From positions 1 to 16,725 of the forward strand of contig CAYXIM010000039.1 in NCBI GenBank assembly GCA_964465385.1: a stretch of DNA of 16,725 bases, written 5' to 3'. A program made the position numbers and the translations under genes. The notes below the pieces were generated by a model that worked only from the letters and a program-made list of their open reading frames with translations, searched no databases and was not told the DNA's origin. This DNA is from JAAYBY01 sp964465385. Its GTDB lineage: Bacteria; Bacillota; Clostridia; Saccharofermentanales; UBA5734. This document shows positions 1 through 7,306 of the stretch, piece after piece (the first letter of the stretch is position 1; the number at the start of each line of letters is the position of its first letter).

Positions 1-76
1 TAACACCCTTTTTTTTCAGAATCAAGCATCGTATGTTCATATTTTGATAGGAATGAGAAATTCATAAAAATATGCA

Positions 77-253
77 ATGGAGGTGTTTTTTCTCTCATTC
101 TTGATCGCTTTAACGCTTTTTTCGCTTTACAAAGCACTGTTAAGGGGTTTTGAGGCCTGTTTCAAATCTGTTAACGAGATGTTGCGAGCCTGTTTCAAAC
201 CAATATTTCTATATCTTGTATGGTTGTCTGTTATGATGGCAGATATGGTATAG
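77..253 (+). CDS. possible small hydrophobic protein (58 aa)
   Basis: An ATG-to-TAG frame of 58 codons lies in the AT-rich left edge. It reads as two hydrophobic stretches (about residues 3-18 and 43-54) around a short polar centre with two similar ACFK motifs (residues 27-30 and 38-41), so it could be a small two-helix membrane peptide. The ACFK repeat comes from a 12-bp direct DNA repeat (155-166 and 188-199). There is no convincing ribosome binding site before the ATG. An in-frame GTG at 83 and TTG at 101 are alternatives, the latter 15 bases after a GGAGGTG (79-85). It converges on the gene at 268-663. It may be a chance frame in AT-rich DNA. I do not recognise a family. Confidence 0.2.
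   Translation: MEVFFLSFLIALTLFSLYKALLRGFEACFKSVNEMLRACFKPIFLYLVWLSVMMADMV
155..199. repeat. 12-bp direct repeat, 33-bp period
   Basis: The sequence GCCTGTTTCAAA occurs at 155-166 and again at 188-199 in the same orientation. Only two copies exist and the sequence between them is not repeated. It lies inside the possible small ORF and may be an internal duplication of that frame or a protein-binding site. Confidence 0.4.
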
Positions 254-267
254 GACAATCTTCAGTT

Positions 268-663
268 TCATTCTGGATCAGTTAAGCGCCTGAAGGCCAA
301 TTGTCTGCCGCTTTCCAGTTGAAAAACCACTCGCTGCCGGTCTTCTGAAAAGCTGTAATGGATGGGAATTTTTCTTGTAGTTTCGCTGCTCCGATAACGC
401 AACAGCAGTTTTTTACCGGCCAGCCTCGCCTGCCAACGGCCCTCCACCAGGTTATGCTGGCCATCAAAGATGGTGTAGGTGTGGTCATCAAAAAAACGAT
501 ATTGAAGGTCTTCGTCTTCGCTGTACCAAACACCAACCAGGGGTGTCAGGGCGCGGTTGTTGTGCCAGACAAGCACAAGAACGGTTCCCGCAAGCACCAG
601 CACCAGCGCAAGCAGAAGAATGACAAGGCGTTTGCCTTTGACACCTTGGGTTTTCTCATCCAT
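268..663 (-). CDS. membrane-anchored extracytoplasmic protein of unknown function
   Basis: A protein of 131 aa with a short basic N-terminus, one hydrophobic segment (about residues 11-33) and a roughly 95-residue outside domain. The domain opens with a GVWYSEDE-type segment and alternates charged and aromatic residues as a small beta-barrel would. This resembles lipocalin-like or DUF5640-type domains, but I cannot confirm a family. Topology suggests a signal anchor with the domain outside the cytoplasm. I place the start at the ATG at 663, directly after GAGGTGG; an in-frame ATG four codons earlier (675) lacks a binding site and overlaps that motif. It is divergent from the rhomboid-like gene, with a 138-bp shared upstream region. 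No intrinsic terminator is obvious after its stop. Confidence 0.6.
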   Translation of the reverse strand: MDEKTQGVKGKRLVILLLALVLVLAGTVLVLVWHNNRALTPLVGVWYSEDEDLQYRFFDDHTYTIFDGQHNLVEGRWQARLAGKKLLLRYRSSETTRKIPIHYSFSEDRQRVVFQLESGRQLAFRRLTDPE

Positions 664-669
664 AAGCCA

Positions 670-805
670 CCTCATTTTTTGCCAGAGCAGACCATGTTGT
701 CATGGTTCAAGTCTATCAGGTGGCGACAATGAGAACAATCATTTTTACCGGCGTTGTGCTAAAATAGGTCTGTTGCCACTGAAAAAATGAGGGAGCAGAC
801 CATGT
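670..805. repeat. paired inverted and direct repeats in the divergent intergenic region
   Basis: An 11-bp inverted repeat, CCTCATTTTTT at 670-680 and AAAAAATGAGG at 782-792, supplies the ribosome-binding region of both divergent genes. Each arm is followed by a copy of the 13-bp GAGCAGACCATGT (685-697 and 793-805, direct orientation), the second of which contains the start codon of the plus-strand gene. The arrangement may mean the two translation-initiation regions share ancestry, or may be chance similarity between purine-rich binding sites. Confidence 0.35.
757..765 (+). promoter_or_regulatory. extended -10 promoter for the rhomboid-like gene
   Basis: TG-C-TAAAAT (757-765) fits an extended -10 element (TGnTATAAT, five of six in the hexamer). 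Transcription would start near 772, about 30 bases before the ATG at 802. No good -35 hexamer sits at the right distance, as is usual for extended -10 promoters. Confidence 0.4.
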
Positions 806-1431
806 CCAAGCGCTTGAATAAAACCTTCAGAAAGCTGGCCGTTCCCGGCCTGATGAAGCACCTGGTCATCATCATGGGTGTGGTGTATGTCTTCGATTAC
901 ATTTTTCAAGGTGACCTGAGCCGCTACCTGCTCTTTGACCGGGCCGCCATCTTCAGCGGCCAAGTCTGGCGGCTGGTCTCCTTTGCCTTTCTACCGCTTG
1001 CAACCAGTCCCCTCTTTTTGGTCTTTGCCTTGTATTTTTACTGGCTGATCGGGGACAGCCTGGAACGGGAGTGGGGGGTTGCTCGCTTCAACCTCTATTA
1101 TTTGCTCGGTTTTCTGGCCGCCATGGTGGCCGGCTTCATCACAGGTTATACCACCAACCATTACCTGAACCTGTCTCTTTTCTTTGCCTTTGCCCTTTTA
1201 TATCCTGACTTCCCTGTGCGCCTCTTCTTCATCCTTTCCATCAAGATCAAATGGCTGGCCGCCTTGAACGCCGCTTATTACCTGTATGCTTTTATCGTTT
1301 CAGGCTGGCCGGGACGCACAGCGCTGCTCTTGTCCTTGCTCAACCTCATCTTGTTCTTTCAAAAGGATCTGCGCCAGCGCATCCAATCCGCCCGCAGGCG
1401 CCGGGCCTGGCGCAACCAGTTCAAACAATAG
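802..1431 (+). CDS. rhomboid-like polytopic membrane protein, apparently without protease activity
   Basis: A 209-aa protein with about five or six hydrophobic segments and a basic C-terminal tail (RIQSARRRRAWR). The first half resembles the rhomboid fold: a WRLVSFAFLP segment matches the rhomboid L1-loop WR motif, then comes GDSLEREWGVARFNLYYLLG, and FALLYPDFPVRLFF matches the helix after the catalytic serine. The GxSG serine motif expected just before that helix is absent (the region reads NHYLNLSLFF), and no catalytic His is recognisable, so this is probably a pseudoprotease or rhomboid-like chaperone of unknown role. I chose the ATG at 802 because GAGGGAG precedes it by six bases; an upstream in-frame ATG at 787 overlaps that site. 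The next gene follows after 79 bp with its own promoter. Confidence 0.7.
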   Translation: MSKRLNKTFRKLAVPGLMKHLVIIMGVVYVFDYIFQGDLSRYLLFDRAAIFSGQVWRLVSFAFLPLATSPLFLVFALYFYWLIGDSLEREWGVARFNLYYLLGFLAAMVAGFITGYTTNHYLNLSLFFAFALLYPDFPVRLFFILSIKIKWLAALNAAYYLYAFIVSGWPGRTALLLSLLNLILFFQKDLRQRIQSARRRRAWRNQFKQ

Positions 1432-1437
1432 GGCCTT

Positions 1438-1467
1438 TTGACAAAAAAGCATGCCTTTGGTTACAAT
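1438..1467 (+). promoter_or_regulatory. sigma-A type promoter for the SleB-type hydrolase gene
   Basis: A consensus -35 TTGACA (1438-1443) and a -10 TACAAT (1462-1467, five of six) are separated by 18 bp. Transcription would begin near 1474, about 37 bases before the ATG at 1511. It is among the best housekeeping promoters in the window and suggests vegetative rather than forespore-only transcription of the hydrolase. Confidence 0.65.
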
Positions 1468-1510
1468 CAGGGCAATCCGAAAGCCTTTGCTTGATGCCTG
1501 AAGGAATGGT

Positions 1511-2317
1511 ATGAACCTGATCAAACAACACCGCGTCTTATCTGCCTTTGCCGGCAGCTTGCTGTTGATCACAGCTCTTGTCTGGATAGGCCAGTTGATC
1601 TGGCCTGCGGCTTTGGAGGCCCACGATCTGCCGGCCGTTGAGTCACCGGCCACAAGCACCTCGCAGGCGCCTGCCACGCCCCAGCCGATCAGCCCACAAC
1701 CTTTGCAAACAACAGCAAGCAGCCGGCTTCCACCCCCTTCTCCCACCCCCTCACCCAAACCAGAGCCCACCGAGCCGCCGTTGGAAACGGATGAGCAGGG
1801 GGTTGTCCAGGAACATCTATCTGTCGCAAGCTTTAAACCCGACCAATCCACCCTCTACGTGCGCGCCTTTAAGGCCAACGTGCGCCAGGAGCCCAGAACG
1901 GACGTGCCGGTTCTGGATCAGCTGGAGATGGGTGACCTCCTGACAAGGACTGGTTATGGTGAATTCTGGTCGCAGGTCAAAACAGCAGACAACCAGACCG
2001 GTTACGTCCTGACTGAGCTGCTCAGTGAAGACATCATCTATAAACCAAAAGCCCCTGAACCGACCCGGCCACCGCAACCCACCCCCAGCCCAGCCAGGCC
2101 AGCGCCCCACAGGCCACCCAGCCCCTTGCCACGCCCACAAGCGCAGAAGAAACAAAGCCACCTGTCTCGGAAGAAAGCCAGGCCCCTGTCGAGAGCCAGC
2201 CAGCGCCAGAGCAACCTGGCGAAAGCGAAGAGTTTTTGCTTTTTGCCCGGGTCGTTGCCCTGGAAGGCCAAAAATATGTTTATGACAGCTACCTGTCCGT
2301 GGCCACCGTCATCATGA
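1511..2317 (+). CDS. N-terminal part of a frameshifted SleB-type cell-wall hydrolase (anchor, linker, SH3)
   Basis: The frame opens with a signal/anchor helix (about residues 12-31), then a Pro/Thr/Ser-rich linker (40-92), then a bacterial SH3 domain (about 114-175) with the LYVRA..ANVRQEP start and GYVLTELL end typical of SH3_3 wall-binding modules. A second Pro-rich stretch begins near residue 179 and turns abnormally Arg/Lys/Pro-rich before a stop at 2315-2317. The overlapping -1 frame, open from 2059, continues as an acidic Pro/Thr/Glu linker straight into the catalytic domain (next entry). The two are therefore almost certainly one protein of about 365 aa broken by loss of one base between about 2059 and 2235. 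The start is supported by AAGGA five bases upstream. Whether the break is real or a sequence error cannot be decided here. Confidence 0.75.
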   Translation: MNLIKQHRVLSAFAGSLLLITALVWIGQLIWPAALEAHDLPAVESPATSTSQAPATPQPISPQPLQTTASSRLPPPSPTPSPKPEPTEPPLETDEQGVVQEHLSVASFKPDQSTLYVRAFKANVRQEPRTDVPVLDQLEMGDLLTRTGYGEFWSQVKTADNQTGYVLTELLSEDIIYKPKAPEPTRPPQPTPSPARPAPHRPPSPLPRPQAQKKQSHLSRKKARPLSRASQRQSNLAKAKSFCFLPGSLPWKAKNMFMTATCPWPPSS

Positions 2318-2607
2318 ACCATGTGGCCCACCCGGCCTATCCCAACACGGTCACCGGTGTCCTCAAACGCAAGGGCGCCTTCTACACCTACAGCCAGGCA
2401 GCAGCCGGCTCGCCGGCCACCCTGCCAGATGCCGCCTACCAGGCCGCCTATGACGCCTACTACCTTGACAAACGCAACATGCCGGCTTATGTGATTGCTT
2501 TTGCCACGCCACAGGCTTACGCCAACAACGCCTATTTCCAAAGCCTGTCGGTCTATGACCGCAAGTACAACACGGTCTGGTGCTACAACGAACGGGATAA
2601 AAAATAA
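2236..2607 (+). CDS. C-terminal catalytic part of the frameshifted SleB-type (Hydrolase_2) cell-wall hydrolase
   Basis: This frame carries the catalytic domain: ARVVALEGQ (the Glu matches the catalytic Glu of the SleB AEA.GE motif), SVATVIMNHV (matching SleB VA.VVLNRV), then PNTVTGVLKRKGAFYTY and a DAAYQAAYDAYY helix. SleB/CwlJ-type enzymes are peptidoglycan lytic transglycosylases, best known from spore cortex breakdown. Here the SH3 domain and long linker suggest a surface-attached autolysin-like relative. The same frame is open upstream to 2059, where it encodes an acidic Pro-rich linker that completes the one interrupted in the preceding entry. The TTG at 2236 is only the first possible start codon and has no good binding site, so independent translation is doubtful. 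The gene ends at a strong terminator. Confidence 0.75.
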   Translation: MLFARVVALEGQKYVYDSYLSVATVIMNHVAHPAYPNTVTGVLKRKGAFYTYSQAAAGSPATLPDAAYQAAYDAYYLDKRNMPAYVIAFATPQAYANNAYFQSLSVYDRKYNTVWCYNERDKK

Positions 2608-2636
2608 GGGGCGATCCAATCGCCCCTTATCTTTTT
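2604..2636. terminator. bidirectional intrinsic terminator
   Basis: A perfect 12-bp stem (ATAAGGGGCGAT at 2604-2615, ATCGCCCCTTAT at 2619-2630) with a 3-base loop is followed by CTTTTT on the plus strand and preceded by an A-run that gives a U-tract on the minus strand. It lies between the convergent hydrolase and BNR genes and serves both; the stop codon of the hydrolase is inside the stem. Confidence 0.9.
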
Positions 2637-2666
2637 AAAAGCACCTGTGCAATCAGGTTTCTTTTT

Positions 2667-3785
2667 TTATGCCTCAAGCAAGCGCGTCACATCGATGGTC
2701 CGGATGCCGTCCTGTCCTGAAATATAGTAGGAGACCAGGGCCGTCCCGTCTGCCAACTGGATGGCGTGCGGGTAGCCCAGGTCCCCATTGGGTGCATCGT
2801 CTCTGAGAATCAATTCCGGTGCGCTTTCAAGGTCCGTCAGCTCCGCATCACACAGTTTGGCCCGGATGCCAAAGGGTTTTCGCCGGTAGCCGTAGGTCAG
2901 CAGCACCTTGCCGCTCTTAAGCCTGAGGGCATGGAAAGGGCTGGATCCCCACAAGCCATCAATTTCAAGCAGCGGCCCAAAGGTCTTGCCATCATCTTCA
3001 GAAACAGCCACATGCATGTTGAGGTAGGTGTCTTCAAAATCAACGCCGGGCCGTAAAAAATCACTTTGGGTCCGGAAAAGCCCAATCAGGCGACCACTTT
3101 CTGTCCGGAAAAGGTTGGGTTCCAAGAGGTTTTTATCCGGGTGATAACCCATCTCTGTGTAGGTATACCAGCTTTCACCCCGGTCATCTGATTTCATCAG
3201 GCCCACACGGGACAATTCATTCAAGCGCTTGGCGCCATAAAAGGGAAGCAGCAGCGAACCGTTTGGCAGCTCCACAATATTGCCCCGGGCAGCCGTGCCT
3301 TTGAGAAAACCATCCGGTTCAATCAACGACATGGCCCGCCAGGTCTTGGCGTTATCGTCTGAAAGGCTGTAGAAAATCCCATCTGAAAAACAGTCGTAGC
3401 GGTCGTGCAGGGAGCGACCGAAGCGTTCAAACAGATCCTTGCCCCAGGTCTTGGCTCCCTGGCCGATGGGCACCAGCTGCCAGCGAAAATACGTGGCCAG
3501 GATGCGCCCATCTGACAAAACCGTTAAACAGGGGTCCTGGTTGCTCATGCCCTCATCGTCTGCCAGGATGTGCAGGTCCTGATCAAAGGTCTGGCCGCCG
3601 TCACGCGACAAAATAAAGACGTCTTTGGCTGTCGGATCGACATGCGTGACCCGTCCAAATTCTTTTTGCCGTTCTGCAGCATGGCGGAAGGCACACATCA
3701 CAGTGCCGTCTGCCAGGTGTGCCAGATTGGGAAAAGCCACATAATCGCCATCCCGGTAAATGGTTTCATGTCCAACAATGTTCAT
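2667..3785 (-). CDS. BNR/Asp-box propeller protein, sialidase superfamily (first of three)
   Basis: A 372-aa protein without signal peptide, hence cytoplasmic. Four Asp-box motifs (S-x-D-x-G-x-T/S-W/F) lie at residues 60-68, 142-149 (degenerate, Ala for Gly), 199-206 and 262-269, marking a six-bladed sialidase-fold propeller. Residues at sialidase-site positions include E222 (EPNLF), R238 (LFRTQ, 16 residues later), R301 (YGYRRKPFGIR) and Y338 (DLGYP). The first Arg of the sialidase triad is missing: the RIP motif reads AFP near residue 17. A glycosidase or other carbohydrate-active role is likely; true sialic acid specificity is doubtful. The start at 3785 is set by AAGGAG; an upstream in-frame ATG at 3833 would overlap the permease gene. 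It is last in the transporter operon, 31 bp after the permease, and ends at the 2604-2636 terminator. Confidence 0.75.
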   Translation of the reverse strand: MNIVGHETIYRDGDYVAFPNLAHLADGTVMCAFRHAAERQKEFGRVTHVDPTAKDVFILSRDGGQTFDQDLHILADDEGMSNQDPCLTVLSDGRILATYFRWQLVPIGQGAKTWGKDLFERFGRSLHDRYDCFSDGIFYSLSDDNAKTWRAMSLIEPDGFLKGTAARGNIVELPNGSLLLPFYGAKRLNELSRVGLMKSDDRGESWYTYTEMGYHPDKNLLEPNLFRTESGRLIGLFRTQSDFLRPGVDFEDTYLNMHVAVSEDDGKTFGPLLEIDGLWGSSPFHALRLKSGKVLLTYGYRRKPFGIRAKLCDAELTDLESAPELILRDDAPNGDLGYPHAIQLADGTALVSYYISGQDGIRTIDVTRLLEA

Positions 3786-3816
3786 CTTCTTCTCCTTGCA
3801 GCTGAAACTGCTTGTA

Positions 3817-4686
3817 TCAGGACTTGATGCCACTGGTCACCAACGATTCAACAAAAAAGCGCTGTGCCGAGAAAAATAAGATGATGATCGGTGTCAGCAT
3901 GCAGACGTTGGCCGCCATGATGGCGGGGTAGTCCTGGAACTGGTCGTCAGCAAAGAACTTGACCGCGAAGGGCATGGTGAAATACTGTCTGCTTCTGAGG
4001 TATAAGAGCGGCCGCTCGTAATCATTCCAGGTCCAAATGAAATACATAAACAACAAGGTCGCCACAAAAGGTTTGACGTTGGGCAGCGCCACGCTCCAGT
4101 AAATTCGGGGGTGGCTGGCGCCATCGATCTTGGCCGCCTCCATGAGGTCGTTGGGCAGGCCAATGAAAGCCTGCCGCATGATGAAGACCCCGAAGGTGCC
4201 GCCAAAGGTTGCCGGGACCCACAAGGCCAGGTGGGTATCAATCCAGTTGAGCTTGCTGAAGATGATAAAGGTGGGCAACAAGGTCACCAGCGTTGGAATC
4301 ATGGTGGTCATCAGCTTCAGCAAAAAGAACTGGTTGCGGCCTTTGAAGTTGATTTTGGCGTAGGCATAACCTGCGATGGTGCAGGAAAGAAAGGTTCCGA
4401 TCAGGGTCAAGCCAGTCACTTTGACGGAGTTGAAAAAGAAGGTGATAAAAGAAATCGTGCCGCCAAAAAGCAGCTTGTAGCCTCGGAGCGTTGGCGCCTT
4501 GGGGATCCATTCGATGGGGAAGACAAAGACGTCGTTCAAGCCCTTGAAGGAGGCCGAAACCATCCATAAGAAGGGGAAAATCATGATGACGCCGCCTGCC
4601 CAGATGAGCAGGGAGATCAACAGGCGCTTGCTGATCTGGAGCGCTTTGGCCCGCCGTTTTTTGAGTATGGGATTTTGTGCCTGCAT
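3817..4686 (-). CDS. carbohydrate ABC transporter permease, CUT1 family (MalG/UgpE type)
   Basis: A 289-aa inner-membrane subunit with about six transmembrane helices, the first near residues 20-42. The EAA loop, EAAKIDGASHPRIYWSVALP at about 183-202, contacts the ATPase. It pairs with the permease encoded just upstream and works with the binding lipoprotein to import an oligosaccharide or sugar derivative. The start is clear: GGAGG lies seven bases before the ATG. It follows the first permease gene after 12 bp and precedes a BNR gene by 31 bp, so the three are probably co-translated. No ATPase gene is present; clostridial CUT1 systems commonly share an MsmX-type ATPase encoded elsewhere. Confidence 0.92.
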   Translation of the reverse strand: MQAQNPILKKRRAKALQISKRLLISLLIWAGGVIMIFPFLWMVSASFKGLNDVFVFPIEWIPKAPTLRGYKLLFGGTISFITFFFNSVKVTGLTLIGTFLSCTIAGYAYAKINFKGRNQFFLLKLMTTMIPTLVTLLPTFIIFSKLNWIDTHLALWVPATFGGTFGVFIMRQAFIGLPNDLMEAAKIDGASHPRIYWSVALPNVKPFVATLLFMYFIWTWNDYERPLLYLRSRQYFTMPFAVKFFADDQFQDYPAIMAANVCMLTPIIILFFSAQRFFVESLVTSGIKS

Positions 4687-4698
4687 GACGCGTCCTCC

Positions 4699-5649
4699 TT
4701 ATCCTTCTGCTGACCAGCGGCTTTGCGTCCGCCAGCGGACCAGGGTGAACACAAAGACAATGAAACAAAGCAGCCAGGAGACCGCACAAGCATAGGACGC
4801 CCGGTAGGTTTCAAAAGCCGACCGGTAAATATAAAGGCCCATGGTGTAGGATGCGGTGCCTGGGCCACCGTTGGTGATGATCTGGACAAAGGACCACATC
4901 TGCAAGCTGCTGATAAAGCCCAGGATGGTCAGCAGGAAGGTGGTCGGAGATAGCATGGGCAAGGTGATCTTGATAAATTTGGTCAGCACCCCGGCCCCAT
5001 CAATGTCGGCAGCTTCATAGTAGGTTTCGGGGATACCCTGGAGGGCCGCGCTGTACATGAGCATGTAATAGCCCAGGTTTTGCCAAATCAGGATGATCAT
5101 GATCCCGATCAGGACCCAGTCGCTGCTGCTGAGCCATTTGGGCAGGTGTTCGGCCGGCACGCCAAGCGTCAGCAGGAAGGCGTTGATGGGCCCTTTGGTG
5201 GCGTGGTAGAGCGCCTGCCAGACCGTCGCAATGGCCACCATGTTGGTCACATAGGGTAAAAAATACAAGGCCCGCGCGCCGGCCTTGCCGTAAATGGACC
5301 GGTTCAGGATGCTGGCCAGAACGGAAGCCAAAATCAAGGAGACCGGCACAACCAGCAGGAGAATCATGTTGTTGCGCAAGGATGCCTTGAGGTATAAATC
5401 ACCGATCATGGCCTTGAAATTTTTCAGGCCGACAAACTGGGCCGATTCAAAGCCGCGCAAGAGGTTCCAGTCTGTAAAAGACATGGTCAGAGAAAACAAG
5501 ATCCCAAAGAGGGTGAAAACAAAAAAGCCGATCAGGTTTGGCAGAATGAACAGGTATCCCCAGAAATTCTCCATCGCTTTGGCTTTTCGCAAGCCGTTTT
5601 GTCGGCCGGCAGGGTTTGGCAATGTCGTCGTCAATGCACCTTTTTTCAA
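4699..5649 (-). CDS. carbohydrate ABC transporter permease, CUT1 family (MalF/UgpA type)
   Basis: A 316-aa permease: a polar N-terminus, a first helix near 29-55 (GYLFILPNLIGFFVF), five more helices, and the EAA loop EAADIDGAGVLTKFIKITLP at about 212-231. It forms the heterodimeric channel with the following permease. The start is a TTG at 5649, eight bases after GAGGAG. A two-codon mini-frame (ATG GAT TGA, from 5654) overlaps this start and could lower initiation. An internal ATG at 5574 (residue 26) lacks a binding site. It lies 138 bp after the binding-protein gene, with two stem-loops in the gap. Confidence 0.92.
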   Translation of the reverse strand: MKKGALTTTLPNPAGRQNGLRKAKAMENFWGYLFILPNLIGFFVFTLFGILFSLTMSFTDWNLLRGFESAQFVGLKNFKAMIGDLYLKASLRNNMILLLVVPVSLILASVLASILNRSIYGKAGARALYFLPYVTNMVAIATVWQALYHATKGPINAFLLTLGVPAEHLPKWLSSSDWVLIGIMIILIWQNLGYYMLMYSAALQGIPETYYEAADIDGAGVLTKFIKITLPMLSPTTFLLTILGFISSLQMWSFVQIITNGGPGTASYTMGLYIYRSAFETYRASYACAVSWLLCFIVFVFTLVRWRTQSRWSAEG

Positions 5650-5678
5650 TCCATCAGCTCCTCTTCAGAAAATCACAT

Positions 5679-5742
5679 GCCCGGCTGCCCGGGCTTGAAC
5701 GTCACCGGCTGTACGCCACCCAATAGGGCAGCGTACAGCCGG
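5679..5742 (-). promoter_or_regulatory. two intercistronic stem-loops between binding-protein and permease genes
   Basis: On the minus-strand transcript a perfect 12-bp stem (CCGGCTGTACGC at 5705-5716 with GCGTACAGCCGG at 5731-5742) is followed by a 6-bp stem (GCCCGG 5679-5684, CCGGGC 5689-5694). Neither has a U-tract, so full termination is unlikely. Such hairpins after a solute-binding-protein gene usually protect its mRNA 3' end and keep binding protein in excess over permease. Confidence 0.6.
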
Positions 5743-5787
5743 AAACCTGTCGTCGTTACACACAGGGCTTGGAAAGCGCTGTTTTGT

Positions 5788-7224
5788 TTACTGGGCGTTC
5801 GCAATCTCGGCTGCGCCCAGGTCCTGCATGAGGTCAACAAAGCCGTCGATGTCCACTTCACCACCCAGGAAGAGGGTGTACTGCTCAGCAAACAAGGTTG
5901 CCATCAGGGAGTAGTATTTGGCCAGCTGCGGGTCTTTGCCCCAGTAGCTGACGTGGGATTCCTTGGCCACGCTCACAGCGCCCACGGCCAGTTCCTGTGG
6001 GTAGACATCGGAGTGCAGTTCGCCGTTGACGTCTGTGTATTCGGTGAAGGTTCTGGTGGCTTCCTCCATGTCAGCATGGACATAGGCCGGCATGTAGGTG
6101 CCCAGGTATTCGTTACAGATGTAACGGGCCAGGAGGTAGCCTTCGTCGGCATGCTTGGCGGTTTTGGGGAAGTAGAAAGCCCCGACCAGCTGGTTGAAGG
6201 AGACGTTGGCGCCCTCATCGGTGATGTAAGGCATTTCTGTCACGCCCAGCTCATAGTCGATCATGCCTTCGCCTGGATCATCCCACATGTAGCCATTGAG
6301 CCAGACCAGGGTGAAGGGGCCGTCAACGATCATGGCAGCCTGCCCGGTGGCCAGCGCCAGCCGGCGGTTGAGCGACTCAGCCTTGATGGTTGCATAGGAC
6401 GGAGACACTTTATCCACTTCCGCCAACTCATAAAGCCACTGCAGGGTGGTTTTGAAGACATCGTTATCAAAGTTGGGCACGACGTTTCCGCCGCTGTCTT
6501 TGATGACACTCTGCCAGCCGGACACTTCAGCCGGTGCATAGCACAAGTCTTCCCAGGTGACCGGGTAGATGCAGCCGTAAACACCGTTGGCCGGATCGTT
6601 CAGCGTGCGTGCAATTTCGGTGAACTCTTCATAAGACCAGGAGGTCGGGGTGTCAATGCCGGCATCAGCAAACATCTGCTTGTTGTAAAAGACTTTAAAG
6701 GTGTTGTTGGCATAAGGTACGCCATAAATTTCATCGTTGTAGGTCAGCAGGGTTGCTGCCTGCGGGCCGTAGTCGGCTTCATAGTCGTGGCCGTTTGCCT
6801 GAATGTACGCGTCAATGGGCACTGCCCCACCGTTCATGACCCGGTTGTACACATCGTCAATACCCAGGTAGGTGATGTCCAATTGTTCGTTCCCTGCGAT
6901 CATGATGTCCAGGTTTTTCAGGTACTCGGCATCGACCAGGTTGCCCAGCTCCGTGTACTCAACGGTCACGTTGGGCCGGCGTTCTTTCCATGCATTAATG
7001 ATGGTGTCAGCTTTTTCGTTGGCCAGCCAGCCGGCGCCCACCCATTTGATGGTGACTTCTTCTTCAGCTGGAGGCTCTGTTTCCCCATTATCTGTGCTTT
7101 GGGTGTCTTTGGTTGTGCCATCCGGTGCTTGGGTTGGTGCTTGTGTGTCTCCTGTACCTGTGCAGCCCGCCACCAGTGCGGTCACAAGGAACAGACACAA
7201 AAGAAGTGCTGTTAATTTGCGCAT
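5788..7224 (-). CDS. ABC transporter solute-binding lipoprotein (CUT1 family)
   Basis: A 478-aa precursor with a lipoprotein signal peptide: MRK, a hydrophobic core, and lipobox LVAG-C with the lipidated Cys at residue 21. A Thr/Gln/Asp/Glu-rich linker (about 22-55) tethers the binding domain to the outer face of the membrane. The remainder resembles family-1 extracellular sugar-binding proteins, with segments such as VPYANNTFKVFYNKQMFADAG and TSWSYEEFTEIARTLN characteristic of these folds. It delivers substrate to the two permeases encoded downstream. The ATG at 7224 follows AGGAGGA at good spacing; the in-frame ATG 22 codons earlier (7290) would ruin the signal peptide. It has its own promoter candidate (7307-7336), and the preceding BNR gene ends 222 bp upstream. 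Substrate cannot be read from sequence. Confidence 0.92.
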   Translation of the reverse strand: MRKLTALLLCLFLVTALVAGCTGTGDTQAPTQAPDGTTKDTQSTDNGETEPPAEEEVTIKWVGAGWLANEKADTIINAWKERRPNVTVEYTELGNLVDAEYLKNLDIMIAGNEQLDITYLGIDDVYNRVMNGGAVPIDAYIQANGHDYEADYGPQAATLLTYNDEIYGVPYANNTFKVFYNKQMFADAGIDTPTSWSYEEFTEIARTLNDPANGVYGCIYPVTWEDLCYAPAEVSGWQSVIKDSGGNVVPNFDNDVFKTTLQWLYELAEVDKVSPSYATIKAESLNRRLALATGQAAMIVDGPFTLVWLNGYMWDDPGEGMIDYELGVTEMPYITDEGANVSFNQLVGAFYFPKTAKHADEGYLLARYICNEYLGTYMPAYVHADMEEATRTFTEYTDVNGELHSDVYPQELAVGAVSVAKESHVSYWGKDPQLAKYYSLMATLFAEQYTLFLGGEVDIDGFVDLMQDLGAAEIANAQ

Positions 7225-7306
7225 GTTTTTTCCTCCTGTTTTGGTTGTATCCTTCGGTTTGGTGTTGCCTGATAGACGTTGAAAAACCAATCCTGATATC
7301 GTCTGG

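Noticed and set aside
155..199. Two GCCTGTTTCAAA copies 33 bp apart as a CRISPR remnant.
   Set aside because: Only 12 bp are repeated, only two copies exist, spacer-like size is wrong, and no cas gene is present.
2041..2110. Programmed -1 ribosomal frameshifting as the explanation of the split hydrolase.
   Set aside because: No X-XXY-YYZ slippery heptamer in the correct frame and no convincing downstream pseudoknot were seen; a lost base in C-rich DNA is simpler.
5599..7215. A 538-codon open frame on the plus strand opposite the solute-binding-protein gene.
   Set aside because: It is antisense to a gene with a clear lipobox, ribosome binding site and family similarity; its translation is low in recognisable domains and it has no binding site of its own. 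It is a by-product of codon usage on the other strand.
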